A DNA stretch of 64,000 nt. Source: an uncultured Collinsella sp. GTDB taxonomy: Bacteria; Actinomycetota; Coriobacteriia; Coriobacteriales; Coriobacteriaceae. The first letter of the stretch is position 1; each line of letters starts with the position of its first letter. The DNA is taken from the NCBI GenBank assembly GCA_934650975.1, contig CAKUFW010000002.1, forward strand, positions 5,866 to 69,865. The letters run 5' to 3'. Shown piece after piece: positions 25,219 to 33,222 of this stretch. A program made the translations under genes and the position numbers. The notes under the pieces are model-generated. The model saw only the letters and a program-made list of their open reading frames with translations, made no database searches and had not been told where the DNA came from.

Positions 25219-26481
25219 TCACATTGTTTGTCGTGAGCGACTTTTCAAGCGATAAAACAGCACCGTCGTCAGCACCAATACCACCAGCATAGCTGCGAAC
25301 ACAGCCGCCGGCGCCCATCGATCATATGCGAATCCGTATGCCAATTGGCCAATAGGCGTTGCGCAGGAAAGCGCCATGTATACGACCGAAAGCACCTTTC
25401 CGCAGAGTTCCGTCGGCGCCGTCCGCTGAACAAATGCAACGATTTCGACCGATGCAATGCTTGCCCACACCATGACCCATGCCGAACCAACCGCAAACAC
25501 GGTGAACACGTATGCATCTGCGCCGAACAGTTGCGCGACAATAATCGGTGCGACTCCAAAACAGATCATCGCAACATATCGACATATGTCATTGAAAGAA
25601 AAGCGATTCGGCCAAATACCGACTAGGCCGCCGCCTACAAGGCCGCCCAGCCCCATAGCCGCCTCAATAATCCCAACGTAGGAAGATTGCATGCCGAGAT
25701 GCCTTGTAACAATAACGGGCGCACCAATCGTTAACCCAACCAGCGCAAGATTCAAAACAGCCGCAAGCAAAATCACAGCGAGCAACGAGGTGTTTTGAAG
25801 CAGGTACCGAATCGCCGACAGGAAATCGCCTTGGCATGCCACGCGAGTCGAGCCATCCCCCGTCACTTCAGAGGGAACATTTTGTTTGAGTGTGGTCCAA
25901 AACAGCAGCGACGACATCGCAAACGCCGCCGCCGCGATCGCGCAAAGGGCATCGATTCCAAAGCATCCGTAGACGGCTGTTCCAATCACGGGACCTAGAA
26001 TATTGCTCGCCATGGTCGTCTGTGACACTAATGCGGTGGCCCGCTCGACCTTTTCCTTGCCGGCTATGCGCAGCGTCTCAATTTGAAGTATCGGCTTCAG
26101 CAGCGATTGAACGATATATTGGACGCAAAGCATGACCACCACGATGACCGTAAGGGGCAACGAGCGCCTCATGGGGATAAACAGCAGCGATGCGGCCATA
26201 AGAACAATGCCAAGGACCACAAGGATCCAACGATGCCTTCCCCGATCCGCCAAGATCCCGCCTGCCGGAGTCGCGAGCACGCCCGGTATGAACGCTATTG
26301 CAGCGACGGCGCCGTATAGCGTCGACGAGCCACTGCGATCGAGCAAGTAAAGCGGGCACGCAAAGCACAGTGCTGACAGCATCGAATACGCGCACAGCTG
26401 CGCAACAAGAAGACCGACGAGTCTTATAGACAGCGCCGTCTTTGAAGCTGGCGCGGTGTCGAAATCTCTCATCCCGTCCAT
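25219..26481 (-). CDS. MFS transporter, probable drug efflux
   Basis: The 420-residue protein has twelve hydrophobic helices. The typical MFS loop 2-3 motif is seen as GGILADRGRHRWIL (about 74-87). The overall pattern matches MFS pumps of the MdrT/MefA-like group. AGGAGG stands seven bases before the ATG. A tetR gene lies directly upstream on the same strand, and two ATACATAC-type operators lie between them, so the pump is very likely under TetR control. The coding sequence is visibly less GC-rich than its flanks, consistent with acquisition by transfer. Confidence 0.85.
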   Translation of the reverse strand: MDGMRDFDTAPASKTALSIRLVGLLVAQLCAYSMLSALCFACPLYLLDRSGSSTLYGAVAAIAFIPGVLATPAGGILADRGRHRWILVVLGIVLMAASLLFIPMRRSLPLTVIVVVMLCVQYIVQSLLKPILQIETLRIAGKEKVERATALVSQTTMASNILGPVIGTAVYGCFGIDALCAIAAAAFAMSSLLFWTTLKQNVPSEVTGDGSTRVACQGDFLSAIRYLLQNTSLLAVILLAAVLNLALVGLTIGAPVIVTRHLGMQSSYVGIIEAAMGLGGLVGGGLVGIWPNRFSFNDICRYVAMICFGVAPIIVAQLFGADAYVFTVFAVGSAWVMVWASIASVEIVAFVQRTAPTELCGKVLSVVYMALSCATPIGQLAYGFAYDRWAPAAVFAAMLVVLVLTTVLFYRLKSRSRQTM

Positions 26482-26494
26482 AGCCTTGCCTCCT

Positions 26495-26515
26495 ATACAT
26501 ACTATTGGTATGTAT
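26495..26515. promoter_or_regulatory. TetR operator 1 (ATACATAC-N5-GTATGTAT)
   Basis: A perfect 8-bp inverted repeat with a 5-base spacer lies 14 bases before the MFS ATG and overlaps a possible -10 TAGTAT on the minus strand. Repressor binding here would block the pump promoter. Confidence 0.7.
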
Positions 26516-26561
26516 TTAATGACTTGAAAAGGGCAGCCGTAGCCACCCTCTTACATCAATT

Positions 26562-26580
26562 TACATACCGTTAGTATGTA
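26562..26580. promoter_or_regulatory. TetR operator 2 (TACATAC-N5-GTATGTA)
   Basis: A second copy of the same palindrome, spacer CGTTA, lies 2 bases after the stop of the tetR gene and 66 bases from operator 1. A G-U rich hairpin (AGGGTGGC/GCTGCCCT, then TTTTC) lies between the two. Confidence 0.65.
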
Positions 26581-26582
26581 TA

Positions 26583-27245
26583 TTACCACCCGGCACGGCT
26601 CCAAACGTCCCAAATTTGGCACGTTGTTTGAAGCACTTCTTCCCCCAAATCGAGCCCCACCGCAGCCGCCATCTGCGCCAAACATTGAGCGCGAGCGAGC
26701 ATTCGATCCTTGGGTTCAAGCGGACGAAACAGTGGCAGCAACCAGAGATTCGCCAGCAACGATACGGCCTCTGCCGCTTCGCGCGGGCATTCGCACGCAA
26801 TGGATCCGTCGGCGATGCCCTCCTCGATCACCGGCAAGAGATAGCCATCGGCCGACTCGTCAAATGAGCCCTGGTACTGCATCGCCAGTAGACGCGAGCT
26901 TTTTACCGGATCTGCTGCAGGACGCATACGTGCCCATAGCTCAATTTGCGGAACAACGGACTCGGGAGCGTAAAGCCTTTTTAGCTTTTGGGCGCCGGTC
27001 ATATTACCGACGCCAAGCGTCGAGCGGCGGTGCTCAACAATCGGAGTCATCGCCCGATCAAACGCAGCGTTGAAAATCTCTTCTTTGCTCTTGAAGTGAT
27101 TATAGACAGCGCCCTTGGTCATGCCGTCGAGACGGTCAACGATATCTTGAATGCTCGTCCCCTCATAACCCTGTGTACAGAATAGCTCCAGTGCCGCGTC
27201 GAGAATCTTCGCGACCGTCTCCTCGGGATATTTATTGCGACCCAT
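26583..27245 (-). CDS. TetR/AcrR family regulator of the MFS pump
   Basis: The 220-residue protein starts MGRNKYPEETVAKILDAA and has a clear TetR helix-turn-helix (TSIQDIVDRLDGMTKGAVYNHFKSKEEIF, about 30-58). The C-terminal half is a helical ligand domain. The ATG at 27245 is preceded by GGATGG; an upstream in-frame extension is unlikely because TetR proteins begin here. Two identical palindromes downstream, before the MFS gene, are the likely targets. It probably represses the pump until a drug-like ligand binds. Confidence 0.9.
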   Translation of the reverse strand: MGRNKYPEETVAKILDAALELFCTQGYEGTSIQDIVDRLDGMTKGAVYNHFKSKEEIFNAAFDRAMTPIVEHRRSTLGVGNMTGAQKLKRLYAPESVVPQIELWARMRPAADPVKSSRLLAMQYQGSFDESADGYLLPVIEEGIADGSIACECPREAAEAVSLLANLWLLPLFRPLEPKDRMLARAQCLAQMAAAVGLDLGEEVLQTTCQIWDVWSRAGW

Positions 27246-27319
27246 AATCCGTCCATCCGCAACACAAGCCTTATGCCTCACTGCAGTATTTTAACGTTGC
27301 AGATGACAGACGGTCGGCC

Positions 27320-27658
27320 CTACACCGCGGCGGGGCCGTGTTCGCCGGTACGGATGCGGATAACATCCTCGACCGGCTCGACCCAAATCTTGCCGTCGCC
27401 GACGGCACCGGTGCGAGCGGCGCTGCAGATAATGTCAACGATACCGTCGACATGCTCGTCGGCGCAGATGAGGGTGAACTGCACCTTGGGGATCGTGTTG
27501 ACGAGCAGCTCGTTGCCGCGCACGTATTCCTTCCAGCCATGCTGCGCGCCGCAGCCCTGCACCTGGTTGATAGTCATGCCGCGAACATCAGCAGCAAACA
27601 GCGCGTCCTTAAGAACCTCAAGTTTCTCAGCACGAACGATCGCCGTAATCTTCTTCAT
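27320..27658 (-). CDS. glnK: P-II nitrogen regulatory protein
   Basis: This 112-residue protein aligns along its full length with GlnB/GlnK: MKKITAIVRAEKLEVLKDAL, then GWKEYVRGNELLVNTIPKV in the T-loop, and TGAVGDGKIWVEPVEDVIRIRTGE at the end. It sits downstream of the ammonium transporter gene, the usual amtB-glnK pairing, and should plug the transporter when nitrogen is plentiful. The T-loop tyrosine that is uridylylated in E. coli (Tyr51) is Leu here, so that modification cannot occur. AGAGAGG lies before the ATG. Confidence 0.93.
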   Translation of the reverse strand: MKKITAIVRAEKLEVLKDALFAADVRGMTINQVQGCGAQHGWKEYVRGNELLVNTIPKVQFTLICADEHVDGIVDIICSAARTGAVGDGKIWVEPVEDVIRIRTGEHGPAAV

Positions 27659-27703
27659 AGTGAATTCCTCTCTTTATAAAAGAAATGAATTGTCCTTCTC
27701 ATG

Positions 27704-27724
27704 GCACGGGTTTCCCAAGTGCCA
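27704..27724. repeat. Short hairpin, GGCAC-GGGTTTCCCAA-GTGCC
   Basis: A 5-bp stem, with GGGTTTCCCAAG inside. The same GGGTTTCCCAnGTGCC word recurs at 27771 within the larger hairpin, so this is probably a part or decayed copy of that element. Confidence 0.5.
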
Positions 27725-27767
27725 CAAACCAACCTTGCAGATCAAAAAAGTGCAACTAACAGGTCTT

Positions 27768-27873
27768 GACGGGTTTCCCAGGTGCCGCAGATTGCCGTGA
27801 AAGAGGAGCGAAGCGTACTTAGGTACGTGAGCGACGATTGAACGGCAAGGTGCGGTGCCTGGGGAAGCCGTCA
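27768..27873. repeat. Large imperfect hairpin, about 105 bases, at the amt stop
   Basis: The outer 31 bases (27768-27798, GACGGGTTTCCCAGGTGCCG onward) pair with 27843-27873 with about seven mismatches. An inner stem CGTAC/GTACG is near 27816-27830. The right end includes the TGA stop of amt. It lies between amt and glnK and could set the ratio of the two messages. Confidence 0.65.
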
Positions 27874-29148
27874 GTCGAGTCCGGAGAAGGAAGGGTAGGC
27901 GCTTTCTCCGTGCTGACTGGCATCCAGACCCAGCGCCTCTTCAGCCTCGTCCACGCGCAGGCTGCCGTGGAACAGCGCCTTGACCACCGCGGCAATCACC
28001 AGGTCGAGCACCAGCACGATAACGACCGTCACCACAATGCCCAGAATCTGCGAGACGAGCAGCGACACGTCGCCCGTGTAGAACAGGCCGCCCTTACCGG
28101 TCCACGAAAGCTCCGGCACGCAGAACAGGCCCGTGAGCACGCCGCCCAAAATGCCGCCGATACCGTGGCAGCCAAACGCGTCGAGCGCGTCGTCATAGCC
28201 AAACTTGGCCTTGAGATGACTGATAGCCAAGTAGCAGACGGGCGAGACAATCAGGCCCATGACCAGCGCTGCCCACGGCTCGACAAAGCCCGCGCCGGGC
28301 GTAACCACTACCAGGCCCGCAACCAGACCGGTGCTGGCGCCCACCAGCGTGGGGCGACCGGTGTGCACGCGCTCGACGGCAAGCCACGAGACCATGCCCG
28401 CCGCGCTGGCCGTCACGGTGTTGAGGATGGCGAGCGCCGCCACGGCGTCGGCCTTAAACTCGCTGCCGCCGTTAAAGCCAAACCAGCCAAACCAAAGCAG
28501 GCCGGCGCCCAGCGCCACAAACGGCACGTTATGCGGACGATAGCTCACCATGCCAAAGCCGCGACGACGGCCGAGCATTAAGCAGAGAATCAGGCCGGTA
28601 AGACCGGACGAGATGTGCACCACGTCGCCACCGGCAAAGTCGAGCGCGCCGATAATGTCGCCGATAAAGGAGCCATCGCCGCCCCAAACCATGTGGGCGA
28701 GCGGCGCATAGACAACGAGCAGCCAAATGCCCAGGAAGGCCGTCATGACACCAAACTTAACGCGACCGGCAAGGCTGCCCGTGACGATAGCAGCCGTGAT
28801 CATGGCAAACGCCATCTGGAAGGCGATGTTGATGATCTCCGGGTAGACGGCACCGTCCGACGTGGTACCCTCAGCCGCCTGCAGCACCTGGTCGAGCACC
28901 GGCAGACACAGCAGCTGGTCAAAGCCTCCAATAAACGGATTGGAACCGTCGCCGCCGTAGGCCAGCGACCAGCCTGCCACAATCCACAGCACGCCCACCA
29001 AACCAATGACGCCAAAGCACATGAGCATGGTGTTGATGACATTTTTGCGCCTAGACAGGCCGCCGTAGAAAAACGCCAGGCCCGGTGTCATTAAAAACAC
29101 GAGCATGGTGCAGATGAGCATAAACGTTGTCGATCCCGTATCGTACAT
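27871..29148 (-). CDS. amt: Ammonium transporter
   Basis: The 425-residue protein has the eleven-helix Amt/MEP layout. Signatures include FFYGGLSRRKN, FAGGDVVHISSG (first of the twin pore histidines), FGWFGFNGGS and DAFGCHGIGGILGG (second histidine). It carries ammonium into the cell. The start at 29148 (MYDTGSTTFM) is preceded by AGGGGG at five bases. Longer in-frame extensions lack the family's conserved start. glnK follows on the same strand after a 212-base gap that holds hairpin repeats. Confidence 0.93.
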   Translation of the reverse strand: MYDTGSTTFMLICTMLVFLMTPGLAFFYGGLSRRKNVINTMLMCFGVIGLVGVLWIVAGWSLAYGGDGSNPFIGGFDQLLCLPVLDQVLQAAEGTTSDGAVYPEIINIAFQMAFAMITAAIVTGSLAGRVKFGVMTAFLGIWLLVVYAPLAHMVWGGDGSFIGDIIGALDFAGGDVVHISSGLTGLILCLMLGRRRGFGMVSYRPHNVPFVALGAGLLWFGWFGFNGGSEFKADAVAALAILNTVTASAAGMVSWLAVERVHTGRPTLVGASTGLVAGLVVVTPGAGFVEPWAALVMGLIVSPVCYLAISHLKAKFGYDDALDAFGCHGIGGILGGVLTGLFCVPELSWTGKGGLFYTGDVSLLVSQILGIVVTVVIVLVLDLVIAAVVKALFHGSLRVDEAEEALGLDASQHGESAYPSFSGLD

Positions 29149-29346
29149 TCGCTCCCCCTTGGTCGCATGAACGTTGTCGGCGCTCATGATGGAGCCGAGG
29201 GGCAACTGGTGTAGACCAGATACGGCGTTATTAAACGCTGCGTTGTCGAATGGAAACGGTGCCGCAATCTTGGAAACGACGCGGCAACGGGCGCGAAACG
29301 AACGGGAAATACGCGAGCAAGGAAGCCGCAAACACGCCCGTTCCGG

Positions 29347-30366
29347 CTAGCGACGGAACAGCTCGCGGGCTCGATCGCGGAGGTCGGTAGCTCGGATGAC
29401 GCCCTCGTAGCGATTGATGCGCAGACGCGGGAAGGCGTTAAAGAAGCGCAGGTCGCGACGGCTGAGTGACACGCTCGGCACCGGACGGCTCATGCGCTTG
29501 CCGGCAAGGCGACGACTGAGCGACGGACGCGGCATGCTCGGCGCGGCATCGGCAACGCGGCGAGCGGCAAGCGCCAGACCGCGAGCACCATCCGAGATAA
29601 ACGTCGGCACCGAAGCCTTCTCACGCAGGGCATCGAGCGCGGCGTCGCCCAACTCTGCCAGCCACGCGTTGACGGCGCGGCTGCGGATATGCGTCTGCGC
29701 CACCGAGTCAATCGCCGAATCAGGAATGCGCTCAAGCATGGAATCCGAGGCATCGGCAAGCGATTCGTTGATGCGGTCGGCAAGGTCGGCGCGCACGCGC
29801 TCGAGCTGGTCGGACAGACGGCGCCAGCTCGCCAGCGAACACATCGCGTCCACGACCATCGCAACGGCAATGGCAAAGGCCGCCAGCCGCACGATCAACA
29901 CCGGCAGATGGCCAAGCAGCCCCAGCAGCGCCGGCTCCACCAGGCGACAAATGCACAGGGCACCCAGGCCAAACGCGCAAGCCCAGTACAGGCAGATGCG
30001 TCCATGCAGGTTAAACGGCAGGTGAGAATAGTCCCAAAAGCGAGCGCCCGTTGTTTTTTCGAGCAGCACGCCCACGCTGTATTCGATCACGCTGCACACG
30101 AGTGCCGCAGCGACAAACTGGCTCGAGGCGTCCGGGATCCCGCGCAGCAGCAGCCAGCAGGCGATGCCGCCCGCGCCGTAGATGGGGCAGCACGGTCCCA
30201 GCAAAAAGCCGCTGTTGGCAAAGCGTCCGTGGTTGAGCATGGCGCAGACCGTCGACTCCCATGCCCAGCCGCAAAGCCCGTAGAAGGCAAACGAGAGCAC
30301 CAGCGCCGAGAGCGGGCAGGCGGCAAGCGTCGCGCCGTCAAATGCCATGTCGATCGCGGTTCCCAC
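29347..30366 (-). CDS. CmpB-type putative ABC transporter permease (PF06541-like)
   Basis: The 339-residue product has four or five N-terminal helices with the motifs FYGLCGWAWESTVCAMLNHGRFANSGFL, GPCCPIYGAGG and LEKTTGARFWDYSHLPFNLHGRICL. These mark the family often labelled putative ABC transporter permease CmpB. The C-terminal half (about 185-339) is soluble, helical and Arg/Ser/Ala-rich. No ATPase gene is beside it, so the permease label is doubtful. A GTG at 30366, six bases after AGAGGG, is used; an ATG at 30348 is the alternative. It begins three bases after the HD-domain gene. Confidence 0.75.
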   Translation of the reverse strand: MGTAIDMAFDGATLAACPLSALVLSFAFYGLCGWAWESTVCAMLNHGRFANSGFLLGPCCPIYGAGGIACWLLLRGIPDASSQFVAAALVCSVIEYSVGVLLEKTTGARFWDYSHLPFNLHGRICLYWACAFGLGALCICRLVEPALLGLLGHLPVLIVRLAAFAIAVAMVVDAMCSLASWRRLSDQLERVRADLADRINESLADASDSMLERIPDSAIDSVAQTHIRSRAVNAWLAELGDAALDALREKASVPTFISDGARGLALAARRVADAAPSMPRPSLSRRLAGKRMSRPVPSVSLSRRDLRFFNAFPRLRINRYEGVIRATDLRDRARELFRR

Positions 30367-30369
30367 CGT

Positions 30370-30927
30370 CTACCCTCTCCTCTTGTCGCTCGAATCTTTG
30401 CTCGAGCTGTCACTCGAGCCTTCGTTCAAATCGTTCGCGCCGCCTTTGTGCGGCAGACGGCCGGCAACCGTCTCGCGCAGTGCGCACCACTTATCCGCCA
30501 TACACACAATCCAGGCTTCGCGACACGTCGGCGGCACCGGTACCAGCGGAAACATATGGCGCGCAATGATATTCCGCTCGCGCGGCGTCAGCTCAAAATC
30601 TTCCTCGGCACGGGCCAGGGCAAAAAACGGATGCCGAAACCCGTGCAGGCGATGGCTTGGATCGGGATCATGCCAATCGTAGAGAAAGTAATCGTGCAGC
30701 AGAGCCCCACGCAGCAGCGAGGCGCGGTCAACCGAAACGCCAACACGGTCCAAGCGCTCGGCAAAGGACAGGCTTGCCCGTGCCACCGAGGTCACATGCG
30801 CGTACACCGTCACCTCGCCATGCTGGATAAACTCCCGCGTCAGGTCCAAACGCCCCGCTTGGGCCAGCTGGCGGGCAGCACGGTCGACTTCGCGCGCGAT
30901 CCTCTCGGCACGAGCGGTTTCGGACAT
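30370..30927 (-). CDS. HD-domain phosphohydrolase family protein
   Basis: The 185-residue protein has an HD signature (HVTSVARAS near 44, then LLRGALLHDYFLYDWHD with the metal-binding His-Asp) and a later RHMFPL. This matches small stand-alone HD hydrolases that act on nucleotides or phosphates; the substrate is unknown. The tail is rich in Ser/Asp/Lys and probably disordered. The gene is translationally linked to the following CmpB-type gene with a 3-base gap. It is divergent from dxs across 228 bases. Confidence 0.82.
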   Translation of the reverse strand: MSETARAERIAREVDRAARQLAQAGRLDLTREFIQHGEVTVYAHVTSVARASLSFAERLDRVGVSVDRASLLRGALLHDYFLYDWHDPDPSHRLHGFRHPFFALARAEEDFELTPRERNIIARHMFPLVPVPPTCREAWIVCMADKWCALRETVAGRLPHKGGANDLNEGSSDSSSKDSSDKRRG

Positions 30928-31155
30928 GCGGCCTCCTTCCAGCGGCTCTCGACGGCAGGCGACGGCCTGCGCACAATCGATAAAATCATCATGGAACCTA
31001 CCAGTATGGCATCGGACAAAACGTTTTGCCCCACCAGTTGGCGAATCACCGCGCCGCCGTCACATATCAAACGCCAAAATGTGCGAGACTGTCTTGTGCA
31101 ATTGTGCCGGCCGAGGGAGCGCCGGTGCTCGATTCGCATGGAGTAACCAACAACG

Positions 31156-32937
31156 ATGCTGCTTACGCAAACGACAACGCCCGAGGACGTCAAGGCTCTC
31201 GATCGCGCTGAGCTTCCGCTGCTCTGCGGCGAGATCCGCCACGCCATCCTCGAAAGCTCCGCCGCCGTCGGCGGACACGTTGCCCCCAACCTGGGTGTCG
31301 TTGAGCTCACGGTCGCGCTCCATCGCGTGTTCAACTCTCCCACCGACAAGATCGTCTTTGACGTGTCGCACCAGACCTACGCCCACAAGGCGCTGACCGG
31401 ACGCGCGTATACCTATATCGATCCGAATCGTTTTGGCGAGGCCTCCGGCTTTGCCAACCCTGATGAGTCCGAGCACGACCTGTTCGCCATGGGCCACACC
31501 TCCACGTCAGTGAGCCTGGGCTGCGGCCTGGCGCACGCTCGCGACCTGGCGGGCGATACGTACAACGTCATTACCATTATTGGTGACGGCTCGCTTTCGG
31601 GCGGCCTGGCGTTTGAGGGCCTCGACAATGCCGCCGAACTCGATAGCAACCTGATCATCATCGTCAACGATAACGACCAGTCCATCGCCGAGAACCACGG
31701 CGGCCTCTACCACAATCTCGCCGAGCTGCGCGCCAGCAACGGAGCTGCCGAGCGCAATATCTTCCGCGCCATGGGGCTCGACTACCGCTATCTGGATGCC
31801 GGTAACGACATACTGGCGCTGGTCGACACGCTGCAGGAGCTGCGTGATATCGACCACCCCATTGTGCTGCACATCTCGACCGCCAAGGGCAAGGGCTTTG
31901 AGCCAGCCCAAAGCGATCCCGAGCGCTGGCATCACGTTGGCCCCTTTGACATGGCGACCGGCCGCAAGCTCTGCCCGGGTCATCCGAGCGAACCCGCGCC
32001 GCGCACCTATGCCGACATTACGGGCGAGGCCCTGAGCGCCGCCATCGAGCGCGATCCGCAGGTCGTGGGCATCACGGCCGCCACGCCCTACATCATGGGC
32101 TTTACGCCCGAGCTCCGCGCCGCCGCCGGTAAGCAGTTTGTCGACGTGGGTATTGCCGAAGAGCACGCCGTCACTTTTGCCACCGCACTCGCCCGCTCGG
32201 GCGCTAAGCCGGTCTTTGGCGTGTACGGTACGTTTTTGCAGCGCGCCTACGACGAGCTGTGGCATGACCTGTGTCTCAACGATGCCCCGGCGACGATCCT
32301 GGTGTTTGGCGCGTCGATCTTTGGCACCACATCCGAGACGCACCTCTCGTTCTTTGATATTTCCATGCTGGGCGGACTTCCCAACATGCACTACCTTGCA
32401 CCTGCCTGCATGGAGGAATATCTGTCCATGCTGAGCTGGTCGCTCGATCACCGCGAGCATCCCGTGGCGATCCGCGTACCGGGCATTGGCCTGGTAAGCC
32501 GCCCCGATCTGGCGCCTGCCAAGGACACCGATTACGGCGCCGTTCGTTACAACGTGGTGCGCCAAGGCCGCGACGTGGCCGTGCTCGCGCTTGGCGATTT
32601 CTTTGAACTGGGCGAGCGCGTGGCAAACCGCTTGGCTGCCGAGTACGGCATCGAGGCCACGCTCGTCAACCCGCGCTATGCAACTGAGCTCGACCGTGAG
32701 TTCCTCGACAGCCTTGCCGCCGAGCATCGCGTTGTCGTCACTCTCGAGGACGGCATCTTGGACGGTGGCTGGGGCGAGCGTGTCGCGTGCTACTTGGCCT
32801 GCACGCCCGTGCGCACGCGCACCTTCGGCATCGCCAAGGGCTTCCCCGACCGCTACGACCCCAAAGAGTTGCTCGCCCAGAACGGCATGACGATCGAGAA
32901 CATGGCCGCAGAGGCCGTAAGACTGCTAAACGAGTAG
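31156..32937 (+). CDS. dxs: 1-deoxy-D-xylulose-5-phosphate synthase
   Basis: The 593-residue protein is a transketolase-family enzyme of the MEP isoprenoid pathway. The thiamine-diphosphate motif GDGSLSGGLAFEGLDNAAELDSNLIIIVNDN is seen at about 140-170. The Dxs-type FVDVGIAEEHAVTFATALA, with the catalytic Glu, is at about 330-350. A transketolase C domain ends the protein. It condenses pyruvate with glyceraldehyde 3-phosphate. It is slightly shorter than E. coli Dxs (620) and starts directly at the HAILE helix region. The ribosome site GGAG is rather far (12 bases). A strong terminator follows. Confidence 0.9.
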   Translation: MLLTQTTTPEDVKALDRAELPLLCGEIRHAILESSAAVGGHVAPNLGVVELTVALHRVFNSPTDKIVFDVSHQTYAHKALTGRAYTYIDPNRFGEASGFANPDESEHDLFAMGHTSTSVSLGCGLAHARDLAGDTYNVITIIGDGSLSGGLAFEGLDNAAELDSNLIIIVNDNDQSIAENHGGLYHNLAELRASNGAAERNIFRAMGLDYRYLDAGNDILALVDTLQELRDIDHPIVLHISTAKGKGFEPAQSDPERWHHVGPFDMATGRKLCPGHPSEPAPRTYADITGEALSAAIERDPQVVGITAATPYIMGFTPELRAAAGKQFVDVGIAEEHAVTFATALARSGAKPVFGVYGTFLQRAYDELWHDLCLNDAPATILVFGASIFGTTSETHLSFFDISMLGGLPNMHYLAPACMEEYLSMLSWSLDHREHPVAIRVPGIGLVSRPDLAPAKDTDYGAVRYNVVRQGRDVAVLALGDFFELGERVANRLAAEYGIEATLVNPRYATELDREFLDSLAAEHRVVVTLEDGILDGGWGERVACYLACTPVRTRTFGIAKGFPDRYDPKELLAQNGMTIENMAAEAVRLLNE

Positions 32938-32977
32938 AAAAACCTCCGCAAAGGGAAACGCCCTTGCGGAGGTTTTT
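32938..32977 (+). terminator. Terminator after dxs
   Basis: AACCTCCGCAAAGGG pairs with CCCTTGCGGAGGTT around AAACG. An A run precedes and TTTTTC follows, so it can act in both directions. Confidence 0.92.
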
Positions 32978-32994
32978 CGCGACGCAATTATCTT

Positions 32995-33206
32995 GATCTG
33001 TAACATCTAGAGGCAGAATTTGCATCTAGACGTTACAGATTGAGACGAGGCGTTTAAGCCCCTGATGTTTATCTCAATCTGTAACAGTTAGGGGCCAAAT
33101 CCTCGTCTAACCGTTACAGATCGAGACATTCAAATTCCCCTGAAGAGAAAATCTCAATCTGTAACAGTTACTCGTCAAAAACGGCTGCAGATGTTACAGA
33201 TCGAGA
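32995..33206. repeat. Three tandem hairpin units, TCTCAATCTGTAAC type
   Basis: Three units (32995-33046, 33071-33126, 33151-33206) each have CTGTAAC at the left and GTTACAG at the right, in inverted orientation and flanked by TCTCAAT / ATYGAGAC. Inner arms differ: TCTAGA in unit 1, AGTTAG/CTAAC in unit 2, none clear in unit 3. The cluster fills the gap between convergent dxs and the Fe-alcohol dehydrogenase gene. Confidence 0.85.
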
Positions 33207-33222
33207 CAAAGCAGCAAGGTAG

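Noticed and set aside
32995-33206. Possible small CRISPR array
   Set aside because: The repeated parts are inverted arms of three hairpins. There are no constant direct repeats with unique spacers, and no cas genes nearby.
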